From Tenacibaculum jejuense (GTDB lineage: Bacteria > Bacteroidota > Bacteroidia > Flavobacteriales > Flavobacteriaceae): a stretch of DNA of 64,000 bases. Of this stretch, positions 9,285 through 17,999 are shown piece after piece. The translations under genes were made by a program, and so were the position numbers. The stretch's first letter is position 1. Each line of letters opens with the position of its first letter. A model generated the notes under the pieces. The model saw only the letters and a program-made list of their open reading frames with translations, had not been told where the DNA came from and ran no database searches. The DNA lies in contig NZ_LT899436.1 of assembly GCF_900198195.1 (NCBI RefSeq), positions 2,385,001-2,449,000 of the forward strand. The letters run 5' to 3'.

Positions 9285-10697
9285 ATGAAAAAACTATTTA
9301 CATTTTTTTCTGTCATACTTTCTCTAAGCTTATATGCTCAGACTAATGATATTTTATCGCTATCTGAATATATAGGATATGTAAAAGAGTTTCACCCTAT
9401 TGTAAAACAAGCCCAGCTTGTAAGTACAGAAGGAGAAATAAAATTATTAAAAGCTAGAGGAGCTTTTGATCCTAAAATTTCTGTTGACTACGATCGAAAG
9501 AAGTTCAAAAAAACAGAGTATTTTGATAAATTAAATACCACATTTAAGATTCCAACTTGGTATGGAGTTGAATTCAAAGCAAATTACGAAAAGAATACAG
9601 GTATTTTCTTAAACCCGGAAGCTAATGTACCAGATCAGGGACTTTATGGAGCAGGAGTTTCTGTATCCTTAGCCAGAGGGTTGCTAATGAATAACAGAAT
9701 GGCTACTTTAAAACAAGCTAAACTGTACACAAAACAAGCTAATGCTAAACAGAAGTTATTGGTAAATGATATTCTTTATGATGCTATTGTTACCTATTTT
9801 GAATGGTTAAAGAATTTTGAAACTCAAAATACTTATAATGACTTTTTATCAAATGCAACAAACAGACTCGATATTGTAAAGAAAAGTTTTAATGCTGGTG
9901 ATAAACCTGCTGTAGACACATTAGAAGCTAATATTAATTTCAAAAGTAGACAATTAGATCTTGAAAAAGCGAAACTGAAATATTTAAAATCAAAATTAAA
10001 ACTTGCTAATTTTTTATGGTTAGAAAATAATATTCCTCTAGAATTGGAGGATAATATAACTCCTGATCTTAATACATTGAATATTATTGATAATGCACTT
10101 AATATTGAGAATCAAGAAGTATCTATGTTAAATGTAAATAATCATTTAAAGATGAAGTCTTTGAATTATAAAAAAGAAGGCTTATTGGTAAATAAACGAT
10201 TAAAGTTTAATAATTTACTCCCTAGAATTGATTTAGAATATAATTTTTTAAGTCCTCAAGTTAGAAATCTTTCTAATTTTGACACCAATAATTACAAAGG
10301 AGGAGTTAATGTTTATATTCCGTTATTTTTAAGAAAAGAAAGAGCCGAACTTAAATTAGCTAAACTTAAACTTCAAGATATTGATTTTGTTATTTCTGCT
10401 AGTAGAATGGATTTGAATAACAAAATGAGAAATATTGAAAATGAAATTTCTTCTACAAACAGACAAAGTCAGATCTTAACAAACTTAGTGGTAGATTATG
10501 ATAAATTAGTGAAAGCAGAAGAACGAATGTTTATTCTTGGAGAAGGTTCTTTGTTTAGGATAAATTACAGAGAAGTAAAATTAATAGAAACTCGTTTAAA
10601 GCTTATTGACACTAAAAATAAGTTTTTAAAATCTAAAGCATCATTATATCAAATGATCAATAACCAAGATAACGACAATAAAAAAACCATCCAATAA
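9285..10697 (+). CDS. TolC-family outer membrane efflux protein
   Basis: 470 aa. Signal peptide at residues 1-18 (MKKLFTFFSVILSLSLYA), then two helical-hairpin OEP repeats typical of TolC proteins with the internal duplication visible around YDAIVTYFEWLKNF and the late MDLNNKMRNIENEISS region. It forms the outer-membrane exit duct for the preceding ABC-HlyD pair (five-base gap). The last codons run into a terminator hairpin, so this is the end of the operon. Confidence 0.9.
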   Translation: MKKLFTFFSVILSLSLYAQTNDILSLSEYIGYVKEFHPIVKQAQLVSTEGEIKLLKARGAFDPKISVDYDRKKFKKTEYFDKLNTTFKIPTWYGVEFKANYEKNTGIFLNPEANVPDQGLYGAGVSVSLARGLLMNNRMATLKQAKLYTKQANAKQKLLVNDILYDAIVTYFEWLKNFETQNTYNDFLSNATNRLDIVKKSFNAGDKPAVDTLEANINFKSRQLDLEKAKLKYLKSKLKLANFLWLENNIPLELEDNITPDLNTLNIIDNALNIENQEVSMLNVNNHLKMKSLNYKKEGLLVNKRLKFNNLLPRIDLEYNFLSPQVRNLSNFDTNNYKGGVNVYIPLFLRKERAELKLAKLKLQDIDFVISASRMDLNNKMRNIENEISSTNRQSQILTNLVVDYDKLVKAEERMFILGEGSLFRINYREVKLIETRLKLIDTKNKFLKSKASLYQMINNQDNDNKKTIQ

Positions 10698-10709
10698 TTG
10701 GATGGTTTT
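10683..10709. terminator. Bidirectional intrinsic terminator
   Basis: Near-perfect 13-bp arms (AAAACCATCCAAT and ATTGGATGGTTTT) around one central base, with T runs on both strands. It overlaps the tolC-like stop codon and lies between two convergent genes, so it can serve both the export operon and the TonB gene. Confidence 0.85.
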
Positions 10710-10732
10710 CTAGTATTATGAAAATAGATATT

Positions 10733-11809
10733 CTATTCGTCTAATTTATATTCAATTGGGAAAGTATATTTAGTATTAACTTTTTTACCGTTTTTTACAG
10801 CTGCTTTGAATTCAGGTAATTTTTCTACTAATTTCTTTGCTGATGTTTCTAAAATTTTACCATTTGCAGGACCTTTAGTAGTTACATTAATTACTTCTCC
10901 TTTTTTATTGATAACAAAGCTAATATTAACTTTACCTTGAATATTATCATTAACAGCTCTTTCAGGATAAGCAAAATGATCTTGTATATGCTTAACTAAA
11001 CTCTTGTTAAAACAATCTAAAGTCGCATTATCACAAGATTTAAATTGAGGCAATTGTTCTACATCTGAGAATGTAAAAATTTCTTCTTTTACTTCAACTT
11101 TCTTTACAGCTTTCTTAATATTAGTTGGTTTTACACCTGGAATTCTGAATGTTATTGGTAATCCGTATTTTACAATTACTTCTTTACCTGCATGTTTACC
11201 TGGAACAAATTTTGGTAATTTTTTAATAATTCTTTCTGCTTCTTTACCTAATTCTTCGCCTTTGTATGGTGATACAATATTAAGTTTACCTACAGAACCA
11301 TCTTTTTGGATTGTGAATTGAACTAACACTCTACCTTGAATTCCTCTGTCGTAAGAATTCTCTGGGTATTTTATATTTTTTTGGATATGCTTAGATATTG
11401 CTTGTTTAAAACATTTCTCTTGCTTGTATATTGGAGAACTTTCACACTCTTTAAAAAGTGGAATTTCATCTACGTAGTTAAAAGGAATAATTTTTAATCC
11501 ACCAGCATTATTGAAATTAATACTATTGATTACATCTGTTTTCTTTTTCATGCTAGCTAACTTGTGCGTGTAATCGTTTGTCATTACACCAGAAGCCGCA
11601 TCTCTTTTTCTAACTACTCTTCGTCTAGAAGTAACTTGGACAGAAACCTTTTTAGTTTTCTTGTCGTCTGAATCTTTAATTGAACACTTGGTAATACTGT
11701 TCAAATCTAAAGCTGGTTCGTCATTAGGTGTATCACATGTCTTATTAGATTGTGAAAAAACTTGGGCAAAAGCAAAAAAAGTAACTGCTACGAAAAACTT
11801 ACTATTCAT
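10733..11809 (-). CDS. Secreted protein with two TonB C-terminal domains
   Basis: 358 aa. Signal peptide about 1-19 (FFVAVTFFAFAQVFS), a basic linker, then two copies of a TonB-like C-terminal module: YPENSYDRGIQGRVLVQFTIQKDGSV (about 146-171) and YPERAVNDNIQGKVNISFVINKKGEV (about 280-305). Each is preceded by a similar CxxxxxxxCFKQAISKHIQ or CFNKSLVKHIQ stretch, so the protein is an internal duplication. There is no N-terminal membrane anchor like that of classical TonB, so it is probably a soluble periplasmic partner rather than the energy transducer. Convergent with the export operon. Confidence 0.85.
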   Translation of the reverse strand: MNSKFFVAVTFFAFAQVFSQSNKTCDTPNDEPALDLNSITKCSIKDSDDKKTKKVSVQVTSRRRVVRKRDAASGVMTNDYTHKLASMKKKTDVINSINFNNAGGLKIIPFNYVDEIPLFKECESSPIYKQEKCFKQAISKHIQKNIKYPENSYDRGIQGRVLVQFTIQKDGSVGKLNIVSPYKGEELGKEAERIIKKLPKFVPGKHAGKEVIVKYGLPITFRIPGVKPTNIKKAVKKVEVKEEIFTFSDVEQLPQFKSCDNATLDCFNKSLVKHIQDHFAYPERAVNDNIQGKVNISFVINKKGEVINVTTKGPANGKILETSAKKLVEKLPEFKAAVKNGKKVNTKYTFPIEYKLDE

Positions 11810-11993
11810 AATACAGGGGATTGAAAATTTACATACCTAAATTTAGAAAACTTGTACTATTTTATTGAATTTCAATACTATTACGACATATAAGTATAGA
11901 TAAAATGCAGAAAAGTGTCGACGAATTATTTTTAGTTAATTTTAAATAAATATGTTAATATTTTAAAATTAAACTAACTAAAAGAAACTAAAA

Positions 11994-12548
11994 CTATTTA
12001 ATTCTTAATTTTTGACCTAAAAAAATATGATTTGATGAAAGTTTGTTTTTCTTTTTTAAAGTTGATACAGTGATATTATAGAGCTTAGAAATACTATATA
12101 AGGTTTCACCAGAAGTTACAACATGATAATTAGTATCATCAAAATGATCTACTCTTAATTCTTTAGTTTTAGACTTTAATTTCTCTTTTTGAGAAGGAGT
12201 TTCTTCATAACCAATGACTATTTCATCACCAATTTCAATGGTATCAAAATCAACCAAACTATTTAATCTATATAATTGTGCTAGTGGCATTTTATATTTT
12301 CTAGCTATTGTACTTAATGTTTCTCCTTTTTTTACGGTATGAGTAATCGTTGGATCGTATTCTTCTACTTTTTTAGGTTTTACGGCTTTTTTTTGCGGAA
12401 ATTTGGTAGATACATCACCGGTGATTAAATTCATATAAGCTACTTTACCTTCTAACAAAATTTTATCCCAGCCTTCTGGCAATTTTTTTTCTTGTGAAAA
12501 AGATACTATTGATAAAAAAAGTGAAACTAAAACAACTATTTTATTCAT
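11994..12548 (-). CDS. Secreted LysM protein with a WW-like N-terminal motif
   Basis: 184 aa. Signal peptide at 1-19 (MNKIVVLVSLFLSIVSFSQ). Two LysM peptidoglycan-binding modules: HTVKKGETLSTIARKYKMPL (about 70-89, extending to DEIVIG) and HVVTSGETLYSISKLYNITV (about 141-160, extending to GQKLRIK at the end). Before them, residues 23-51 read LPEGW...AYMNLITGD...FP, which resembles the WW-domain pattern (LPxGWE, YxNxxT, P) with the second Trp replaced by Phe. Probably an envelope protein that binds cell wall; no catalytic domain. Upstream 184 bp (11810-11993) carry no gene I can support. Confidence 0.88.
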   Translation of the reverse strand: MNKIVVLVSLFLSIVSFSQEKKLPEGWDKILLEGKVAYMNLITGDVSTKFPQKKAVKPKKVEEYDPTITHTVKKGETLSTIARKYKMPLAQLYRLNSLVDFDTIEIGDEIVIGYEETPSQKEKLKSKTKELRVDHFDDTNYHVVTSGETLYSISKLYNITVSTLKKKNKLSSNHIFLGQKLRIK

Positions 12549-12585
12549 GTAAAAAATTAATTTATAGCAATTTAAAAACTATTCT

Positions 12586-13206
12586 TTAATTCTTAAATAA
12601 ATCATCTTTAATTTTTGGCAATTCTAATTTATAAATTACTGATAAAGTTCTTATTAAAATGATAACTGAAGCTGAAAATATAAAACTAAAGTTTTCATTC
12701 ACTTCAAAATTTTTCAATACTAAATATACTAAACCACCCGCTAAACATGCAGATGCGTAAATCTCTTTTTTAAATATTAAAGGTACTTCTCTAGTTAAAA
12801 CATCGCGTATTACTCCACCAAAAACAGCAGAAACCATTCCCATTATTATGGCCACAACAGAAGGTAGGTCATAGCTTAAACCTTTTTGTAAACCTAATAA
12901 AGTAAAAACACTAATTCCTATGGTATCAAATAAAAAGAAAGTTTTTCTAAGCGGCTCTATTTTACTTTTAAATAAAAATGTAAAAACTACTGCTATTGCT
13001 ATCGTTTTTATATAATTTAAATCACCTATCCAATTAATTGGATGTGCATTTATAAGAATATCTCTCAGCATTCCTCCTCCAACAGCAGTAACAAATGCTA
13101 AAATAATTACACCAAAAAGATCAAATTCTTTTTTTGAAGCAACTAAGGCTCCACTTAACGCAAAGGCAAAAGTTCCTAAGATATCTATGATGTAAATTAT
13201 ATCCAT
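12586..13206 (-). CDS. TRIC/YadS-type cation channel family membrane protein
   Basis: 206 aa, about seven membrane segments in a duplicated three-helix arrangement. Each half has the family glycine motif: FVTAVGGGMLRDILI and GMVSAVFGGVIRDVLT, the UPF0126/YadS signature. Bacterial TRIC homologues conduct monovalent cations; some members are annotated as glycine transporters. Substrate uncertain here. It lies 15 bases after a DEAD helicase gene on the same strand. Confidence 0.9.
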   Translation of the reverse strand: MDIIYIIDILGTFAFALSGALVASKKEFDLFGVIILAFVTAVGGGMLRDILINAHPINWIGDLNYIKTIAIAVVFTFLFKSKIEPLRKTFFLFDTIGISVFTLLGLQKGLSYDLPSVVAIIMGMVSAVFGGVIRDVLTREVPLIFKKEIYASACLAGGLVYLVLKNFEVNENFSFIFSASVIILIRTLSVIYKLELPKIKDDLFKN

Positions 13207-13221
13207 ACTACAAACTGAATA

Positions 13222-14334
13222 TTATTTTTTAATAAACTTAATATTTAATCTTTTTTGTATTTGATGTATTGTTTCTAATTCACTAGAAGAAATAAAAGCT
13301 TGTGAGATTCCTCTATTTCCAGCTCTGGCAGTTCTTCCACTTCTATGTGTATAATATTCTAATTTTTCTGGAAGTTTATGATGAATTACAAAGTTTAAAT
13401 TCTGCACATCAATTCCTCTTGCAGCAACATCTGTAGCAATTAAATATTGTAATGATTGATTTTTAAAAGCACGCATTACTTTATCTCTTTCTATTTGCTT
13501 CATATCTCCTTCTAAAACACCAACAGTAAAACCTTCTTCTAATAATTCTTCTGTTAGCTTTCTTGCGCCAGCTTTTGTTCTAGCGAAGATAATTCCGCGT
13601 TCATCTTGTCTACCTTCCAAAAAAGAAATTACTGCATCTGTTTTATTTGCAGAAGTTACTACAGTATAATAATGTGTAATATTTTCATTAACTACAGAAG
13701 CTGGATTAATCTCAACTCGTTTTGCGTTGATATTCATGTAATTTTTTACAATCTTTTTTATTTCATCAGGCATTGTTGCAGAAAACAACCATGTATTTCT
13801 TTCACCAGAAGTATATTTTAAAATTCTGTTGATTTCTAACTTAAATCCCATACTCAGCATTTCATCTGCTTCATCTAAAACTAAAGTCTTTATGTTTTTT
13901 AAGTCTATCTCACCTCTTTCAATTAAATCAATAAGTCTACCGGGAGTAGCCACAACAATATGCGTAGTTCTTTGTAAATTTTTGATTTGCCTATCTATTT
14001 TCTCACCACCATAAACAGCTTCTACAAATATTTTATGATCTACATACTTCGTAAACTTAAAAAGTTGTTTTTTAATTTGTTGTACTAATTCTCTTGTTGG
14101 AGATAAGATTAAGGCTTGAATCGTATCTGAATTAGGTTTTATCTGATGTAAAATTGGTAACCCAAAAGCTGCGGTTTTTCCTGTCCCTGTTTGTGCTAAA
14201 CCAATAAAATCAGTTCTTTCTTCTAATAAAAAAGGAATTGTTTTTTCTTGAATTTCAGTTGGTTTTTTAATTCCCAACTCATTTAATCCCTTTATAAAAT
14301 CTTTTCGAACACCTAAATCTGAAAAAGTTGACAT
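13222..14334 (-). CDS. DEAD-box ATP-dependent RNA helicase (minimal core)
   Basis: 370 aa with the complete helicase core: Q motif (GIKKPTEIQEKTIP), motif I AQTGTGKT, PTRELVQQ, TPGRLIDL, DEAD, SAT, RGIIFAR, ARGIDV and HRSGRTAR. The protein stops just after the second RecA domain, without the basic tail that many bacterial DEAD proteins carry. Likely remodels ribosomal or messenger RNA in the cytoplasm, often cold-related; the exact orthologue (RhlE, CsdA, SrmB) cannot be fixed. Confidence 0.93.
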   Translation of the reverse strand: MSTFSDLGVRKDFIKGLNELGIKKPTEIQEKTIPFLLEERTDFIGLAQTGTGKTAAFGLPILHQIKPNSDTIQALILSPTRELVQQIKKQLFKFTKYVDHKIFVEAVYGGEKIDRQIKNLQRTTHIVVATPGRLIDLIERGEIDLKNIKTLVLDEADEMLSMGFKLEINRILKYTSGERNTWLFSATMPDEIKKIVKNYMNINAKRVEINPASVVNENITHYYTVVTSANKTDAVISFLEGRQDERGIIFARTKAGARKLTEELLEEGFTVGVLEGDMKQIERDKVMRAFKNQSLQYLIATDVAARGIDVQNLNFVIHHKLPEKLEYYTHRSGRTARAGNRGISQAFISSSELETIHQIQKRLNIKFIKK

Positions 14335-14362
14335 ATATATATTTTAGACCGCAAAGATAGTC

Positions 14363-14764
14363 TTATTCGGATGGAGATAATAAATTAAATATTTCTTCTG
14401 TAATTCTGGTTGGTCGTAACGTTTTACTATCTAACAAACACCAAGTTGTTTTCGATTTTGCTAATAGTTTGTCTTCTTTAAAAATTTCTACATGACGAAC
14501 AGATTTTACTCCTTTAGTTTCACCAACCCAAGTTTTTAATGTGATTTCATCATTTAAAACTGCTTGTCCTATATAATCAATTTCATGTTTCACAAGAACC
14601 CAAATTAAATGATCCGCATTTATATCCTTCACTAGATGTTGCCAATGTAATGTAGCTATATCTTGTACCCATTGTACATAAACTACATTATTAACATGAT
14701 TTAGATTGTCAATTTCTTCAGAAACTACTACTCTAGTTGTCGTGAAAACTTTACTTAAATTCAT
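14363..14764 (-). CDS. Acyl-CoA thioesterase, 4HBT hotdog family
   Basis: 133 aa, the normal size of a single hotdog domain. The family pattern NHVNNVVYVQWVQDIATLHW (about 22-41) is the 4-hydroxybenzoyl-CoA thioesterase-like active-site helix, with Asp preserved at about 35. It should hydrolyse acyl-CoA or acyl-ACP thioesters in the cytoplasm; the substrate is unknown. Divergent from the MATE pump at 14827. Confidence 0.85.
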   Translation of the reverse strand: MNLSKVFTTTRVVVSEEIDNLNHVNNVVYVQWVQDIATLHWQHLVKDINADHLIWVLVKHEIDYIGQAVLNDEITLKTWVGETKGVKSVRHVEIFKEDKLLAKSKTTWCLLDSKTLRPTRITEEIFNLLSPSE

Positions 14765-14826
14765 AACTACAAACTTACATAAGAAAGCTTATTATTTCGT
14801 TAATTTGTAGCCTAATTTCTACTATC

Positions 14827-16164
14827 ATGAATCAAGTTGCCAGTGAACTTTCCACAGAAAAAGTAAGTAAGTTATTATTAAAACAATCTGTACCTGCTGC
14901 AATTGGTATTTTAGTGATGTCTATTAACATGATTGTAGACACCATTTTTGTTGGACAATGGATTGGTGTTTTAGCTATTGCTGCTATTACTGTTGTATTA
15001 CCAATCGGTTTTTTAATTTCTTCTATTGGAATGGCTATTGGTATTGGAGGAAGTTCAGTTATTTCTTTGGCTTTAGGAGCAGATAATGTTGAAAAAGCTA
15101 AAAAAGTATTTGGAAATCAAATCAGTTTAACAACACTAACTTCAGTTATTTTAGTAGCTATATGTTTAATTTTTGAAGAAGCAGTTTTAAAATTATTTGG
15201 AGCCAATGGAAATATTTTAGAGCCCGCAATTCCTTACTTCAGAATTATAATTATTGGTGTACCATTTTTAGCTTATGCAATGATGGGAAATCCAATTATT
15301 AGAGCTTTAGGAAAACCAACTTATGCAATGGTCGCTTTAATTTTACCTGCTATAGCAAATATTATTTTAGATATCGTATTCATCAAAGTATTTGGCTGGG
15401 GAATGTTTGGCGCAGGTTTAGCAACCTCTATCGCTTATGCTGTTTGTGGATTATTTATTCTTGGTTTTTTACTTTCTAAAAAAAGTAGTTTACAAATACG
15501 TTTCAATCAGTTAAAATTAAATAAAGCTATAGTTTCAGAAATTAGTTCTTTGGGAAGTATAACACTTGTTAGACAAGGTACAATTAGTGTTTTAACAATT
15601 ATTTTGAATTATTCTTTGTACAAATATGGAAATGAATCCTCAGTAGCGGTTTTTGGGATAATTAATCGTTTAATGATGTTTATATTTTTCCCCGTTTTTG
15701 GAATAGTACAAGGTTTTTTACCTATTGCAGGTTATAATTATGGAGCCAATTTATACGATCGGGTAAAAGAAGTTTTAAACACAGCAAATAAGTACGGTAC
15801 AATTCTGTGCATTTTTATTTTTGCTGCTGTATATTTCTTTAATTATGAAATGACAACTGTGTTTACTAACGATGAGCAATTATTAAAACAAACACCAAAT
15901 GCTATTTTAACTACTTTATTAGCTACTCCATTTATAGCATTTCAATTAGTTGGAGCTTCATACTTTCAAGCAGTGGGAAAAGCAAAACCTGCTTTAATAC
16001 TAACTTTATTACGTCAATCTATCTTTTTAATTCCGTTTATTTTAATTCTTCCTATTTTTTATGGACTAGATGGAATATGGTTCTCCTTCCCTATTTCTGA
16101 CTTGTTAGCAACCATTGTTACCTACTTTTTTGTACGTAAAGAAATCGCTTTATTAAAAAATTAA
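14827..16164 (+). CDS. MATE-family efflux transporter
   Basis: 445 aa, twelve predicted membrane helices in two MatE repeats. The first half contains IPAAIGILVMSINMIVDTIFVG-like sequence with the typical conserved Asp in helix 1, and GPIVPL-like turns are replaced by PYFRIIIIGVPFLAY. Such pumps expel cationic drugs or organic compounds using sodium or proton gradients. It stands alone; a TetR gene follows after 60 bases and may or may not be related. Confidence 0.9.
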   Translation: MNQVASELSTEKVSKLLLKQSVPAAIGILVMSINMIVDTIFVGQWIGVLAIAAITVVLPIGFLISSIGMAIGIGGSSVISLALGADNVEKAKKVFGNQISLTTLTSVILVAICLIFEEAVLKLFGANGNILEPAIPYFRIIIIGVPFLAYAMMGNPIIRALGKPTYAMVALILPAIANIILDIVFIKVFGWGMFGAGLATSIAYAVCGLFILGFLLSKKSSLQIRFNQLKLNKAIVSEISSLGSITLVRQGTISVLTIILNYSLYKYGNESSVAVFGIINRLMMFIFFPVFGIVQGFLPIAGYNYGANLYDRVKEVLNTANKYGTILCIFIFAAVYFFNYEMTTVFTNDEQLLKQTPNAILTTLLATPFIAFQLVGASYFQAVGKAKPALILTLLRQSIFLIPFILILPIFYGLDGIWFSFPISDLLATIVTYFFVRKEIALLKN

Positions 16165-16202
16165 CATTTAATTTATTTTTAGTTTCAAAAAAACAATTAA
16201 TT

Positions 16203-16220
16203 TTGAAACGATCATTTCAA
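16203..16220. promoter_or_regulatory. Palindromic operator 1 of the TetR-SDR pair
   Basis: TTGAAACGATCATTTCAA, an imperfect palindrome (TTGAAA and TTTCAA arms) ending four bases before the TetR start codon. A near-identical site lies upstream of the SDR gene at 16808. A further half site (TTTCAAA) stands about 20 bases upstream. Probably the binding site of the TetR protein itself. Confidence 0.7.
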
Positions 16221-16224
16221 ATAC

Positions 16225-16788
16225 ATGCCAAAGACAGAAACATTTGATAAAGCGCAAGTAATAAAACAAGTAACTGAAGTATTTCATCAAAAAAGTTACA
16301 GTTTAACTTCTATGCAAGATTTAGTTGATGCTACTGGATTAAACAGATCTAGCATTTATAATACTTTTGGTAGTAAGTTAGATTTGTATATGCTTTGTTT
16401 AAAGAGTTATCAGTGTGAAGCTCAAGAAAAGATTCATAATATTCTTTGTTCAAATGACTGTTATATCAAAACTTTAGAACGAATATTTTATTCAAACATT
16501 AATGATAAAAACGGATGTTTAATTAATAACTGTGTTACTGAAATGGCCAATCAGGAAGCTACAGTTCATAAGTTTCTAAAGCAAAATAATGATGGTATGA
16601 TTACATTATTTAAAGACATTATAGAAAAGGGTCAAGAAAGAGGTTCAATTAATAAAAATAAAACAGCTTACGAATATGCTATTTATTTATTAACTGCCTT
16701 TCAAGGATTTAATCTTTCTAATGTTTTAATACATGATCAAAAAGATTTGAAAAGTATTATAAAAACAATTCTTTCTGTATTAGAGTAA
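16225..16788 (+). CDS. TetR/AcrR-family regulator
   Basis: 187 aa. HTH at about residues 20-55 (SYSLTSMQDLVDATGLNRSSIYNTFGSKLDLYMLCL), a canonical TetR recognition helix. The C-terminal domain contains a CLINNCVTEMA stretch of the TetR_C type seen in YcdC/ComR-like regulators. It is flanked by two copies of one palindrome, one before itself and one before the downstream SDR, so it most likely represses both genes and responds to a compound processed by the SDR. Confidence 0.9.
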   Translation: MPKTETFDKAQVIKQVTEVFHQKSYSLTSMQDLVDATGLNRSSIYNTFGSKLDLYMLCLKSYQCEAQEKIHNILCSNDCYIKTLERIFYSNINDKNGCLINNCVTEMANQEATVHKFLKQNNDGMITLFKDIIEKGQERGSINKNKTAYEYAIYLLTAFQGFNLSNVLIHDQKDLKSIIKTILSVLE

Positions 16789-16807
16789 AAATTTTTTTTA
16801 ACCTTAT

Positions 16808-16825
16808 TTGAAACGATTGTTTCAA
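16808..16825. promoter_or_regulatory. Palindromic operator 2 upstream of the SDR gene
   Basis: TTGAAACGATTGTTTCAA, with perfect 9-bp arms when one flanking base pair is added (ATTTGAAAC and GTTTCAAAT around GATT). It matches operator 1 at 16 of 18 positions and lies 20 bases before the SDR start. Confidence 0.72.
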
Positions 16826-16845
16826 ATAAAAAACTAACTATTAAA

Positions 16846-17595
16846 ATGAGTAAATTACAAGGTAAAGTAGCCGTAATAACAGGTGCTAACAGTGGAATAG
16901 GATTAGCAACAGCAAAATTATTTTTAGAAGAAGGAGCGAAAGTTGTTTTATCTGGAAGAAGAGAAACTGCTTTGGTAAAAGCTACAAAGGATTTAAATGG
17001 AGAATTTATTACCGTAGTTGCAGATGTTGCTAAAGAATCTGATAACAAAAAATTAATTGAAGAAACTGTAAATACCTATGGAAAAATTGATGTGTTATTT
17101 TTAAATGCTGGTATTGCGCCAGTTGCTCCAACTAATGAAATAACAGCTGAGCATTACAATGAAGTTTTCGATATTAATGTAAAAGGACCAATTTTAGCAA
17201 CAAAAGAAGCAATTCCACATATTAACGATGGTGGATCTATCTTATTTACAAACTCAATTGTACACCAAAAAGGATTTGATGGTTTCGGTGTTTATTCTGC
17301 GAGTAAAGGAGCTTTAAGAGCTTATTCTAGAGTATTAACTTCTGAATTAAAAGATCGAGGTATTCGTGTAAATTCTATTGCTCCAGGACCAATTGAAACT
17401 CCTATTTATGGTAAAATGAATTTACCAGGAGAAGTTGTTGAAGAAATGGGAAAAAGCTTTGCTCAAACTGTACCATTAGGTAGATTTGGAAAATCTGAAG
17501 AAATTGCTAGCACAGCTTTATTTTTAGCTTCTGAAGATGCTTCTTTTATTAATGGAGTTGAATTAGAAGTTGATGGTGGATTAAGTCAAATTTAA
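16846..17595 (+). CDS. Short-chain dehydrogenase/reductase (classical SDR)
   Basis: 249 aa. Complete classical SDR: TGANSGIG cofactor loop (about 13-20), NAG at 90-92, catalytic Ser in the TNSIV region, YSASK with Tyr/Lys catalytic pair (about 152-156) and the PG motif in SIAPGPIETP. The arginine-rich SGRRE after beta-2 suggests NADP(H) preference. It should oxidise or reduce a small carbonyl or alcohol; substrate unknown. It is under the same palindrome as the neighbouring TetR gene, which suggests a detoxification or quorum-quenching style response, an inference. Confidence 0.93.
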   Translation: MSKLQGKVAVITGANSGIGLATAKLFLEEGAKVVLSGRRETALVKATKDLNGEFITVVADVAKESDNKKLIEETVNTYGKIDVLFLNAGIAPVAPTNEITAEHYNEVFDINVKGPILATKEAIPHINDGGSILFTNSIVHQKGFDGFGVYSASKGALRAYSRVLTSELKDRGIRVNSIAPGPIETPIYGKMNLPGEVVEEMGKSFAQTVPLGRFGKSEEIASTALFLASEDASFINGVELEVDGGLSQI

Positions 17596-17607
17596 GTACA
17601 CGTCTTT

Positions 17608-17652
17608 AATCAATACTTTAAGTGTTTACTACATTTAAAGTATTGATTTTTT
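17608..17652 (+). terminator. Intrinsic terminator after the SDR gene
   Basis: Arms AATCAATACTTTAA (17608-17621) and TTTAAAGTATTGATT (17634-17648) followed by a T run. It ends the plus-strand TetR-SDR unit just before the minus-strand gene at 17655. Confidence 0.8.
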
Positions 17653-17654
17653 AA

Positions 17655-17945
17655 CTAAAGATAATTCTGTAATATCAATTTTAATTCTTTAAAGTTTACT
17701 TTTTCTTTTCTATCTAACATATCATATTTATCGGGAAATTCTTTATTTGATTTCTCTATTTCAATATAATAGTTGCCTTTTTCTCTTTCGAAAGTCGATA
17801 CATAAATTAATATTTCTTCATTTAAATCTGAAAATCCAATTGCACATAAATCTCCTTCCCAAAAATCTTTCAAAAGATATTTATTTTCACCAATTTCTTT
17901 ATTTATTTCAGTTATTAATTCAATTATACTTTCATCCTTTTTCAT
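17655..17945 (-). CDS. Unknown small acidic protein
   Basis: 96 aa, no recognised domain, no signal peptide or membrane segment. It is rich in Glu, Lys and Ile with aromatic beta-strand-like stretches (EEILIYVSTFEREKGNYYIEIE). The size and composition resemble immunity-type proteins in flavobacterial accessory clusters, but there is no toxin gene beside it and I do not assign a function. It is followed upstream on the same strand by two other unknown genes. Confidence 0.6.
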   Translation of the reverse strand: MKKDESIIELITEINKEIGENKYLLKDFWEGDLCAIGFSDLNEEILIYVSTFEREKGNYYIEIEKSNKEFPDKYDMLDRKEKVNFKELKLILQNYL

Positions 17946-17999
17946 CTTTTCCTTTATTGTAAGTTATCTTGTTTTTATAGTAGCTACACCAATATATTT

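Noticed and set aside
16737..17048. Minus-strand open frame across the TetR-SDR junction
   Set aside because: It is antisense to two clear genes and covers both the operator and the SDR cofactor motif; a shadow frame.
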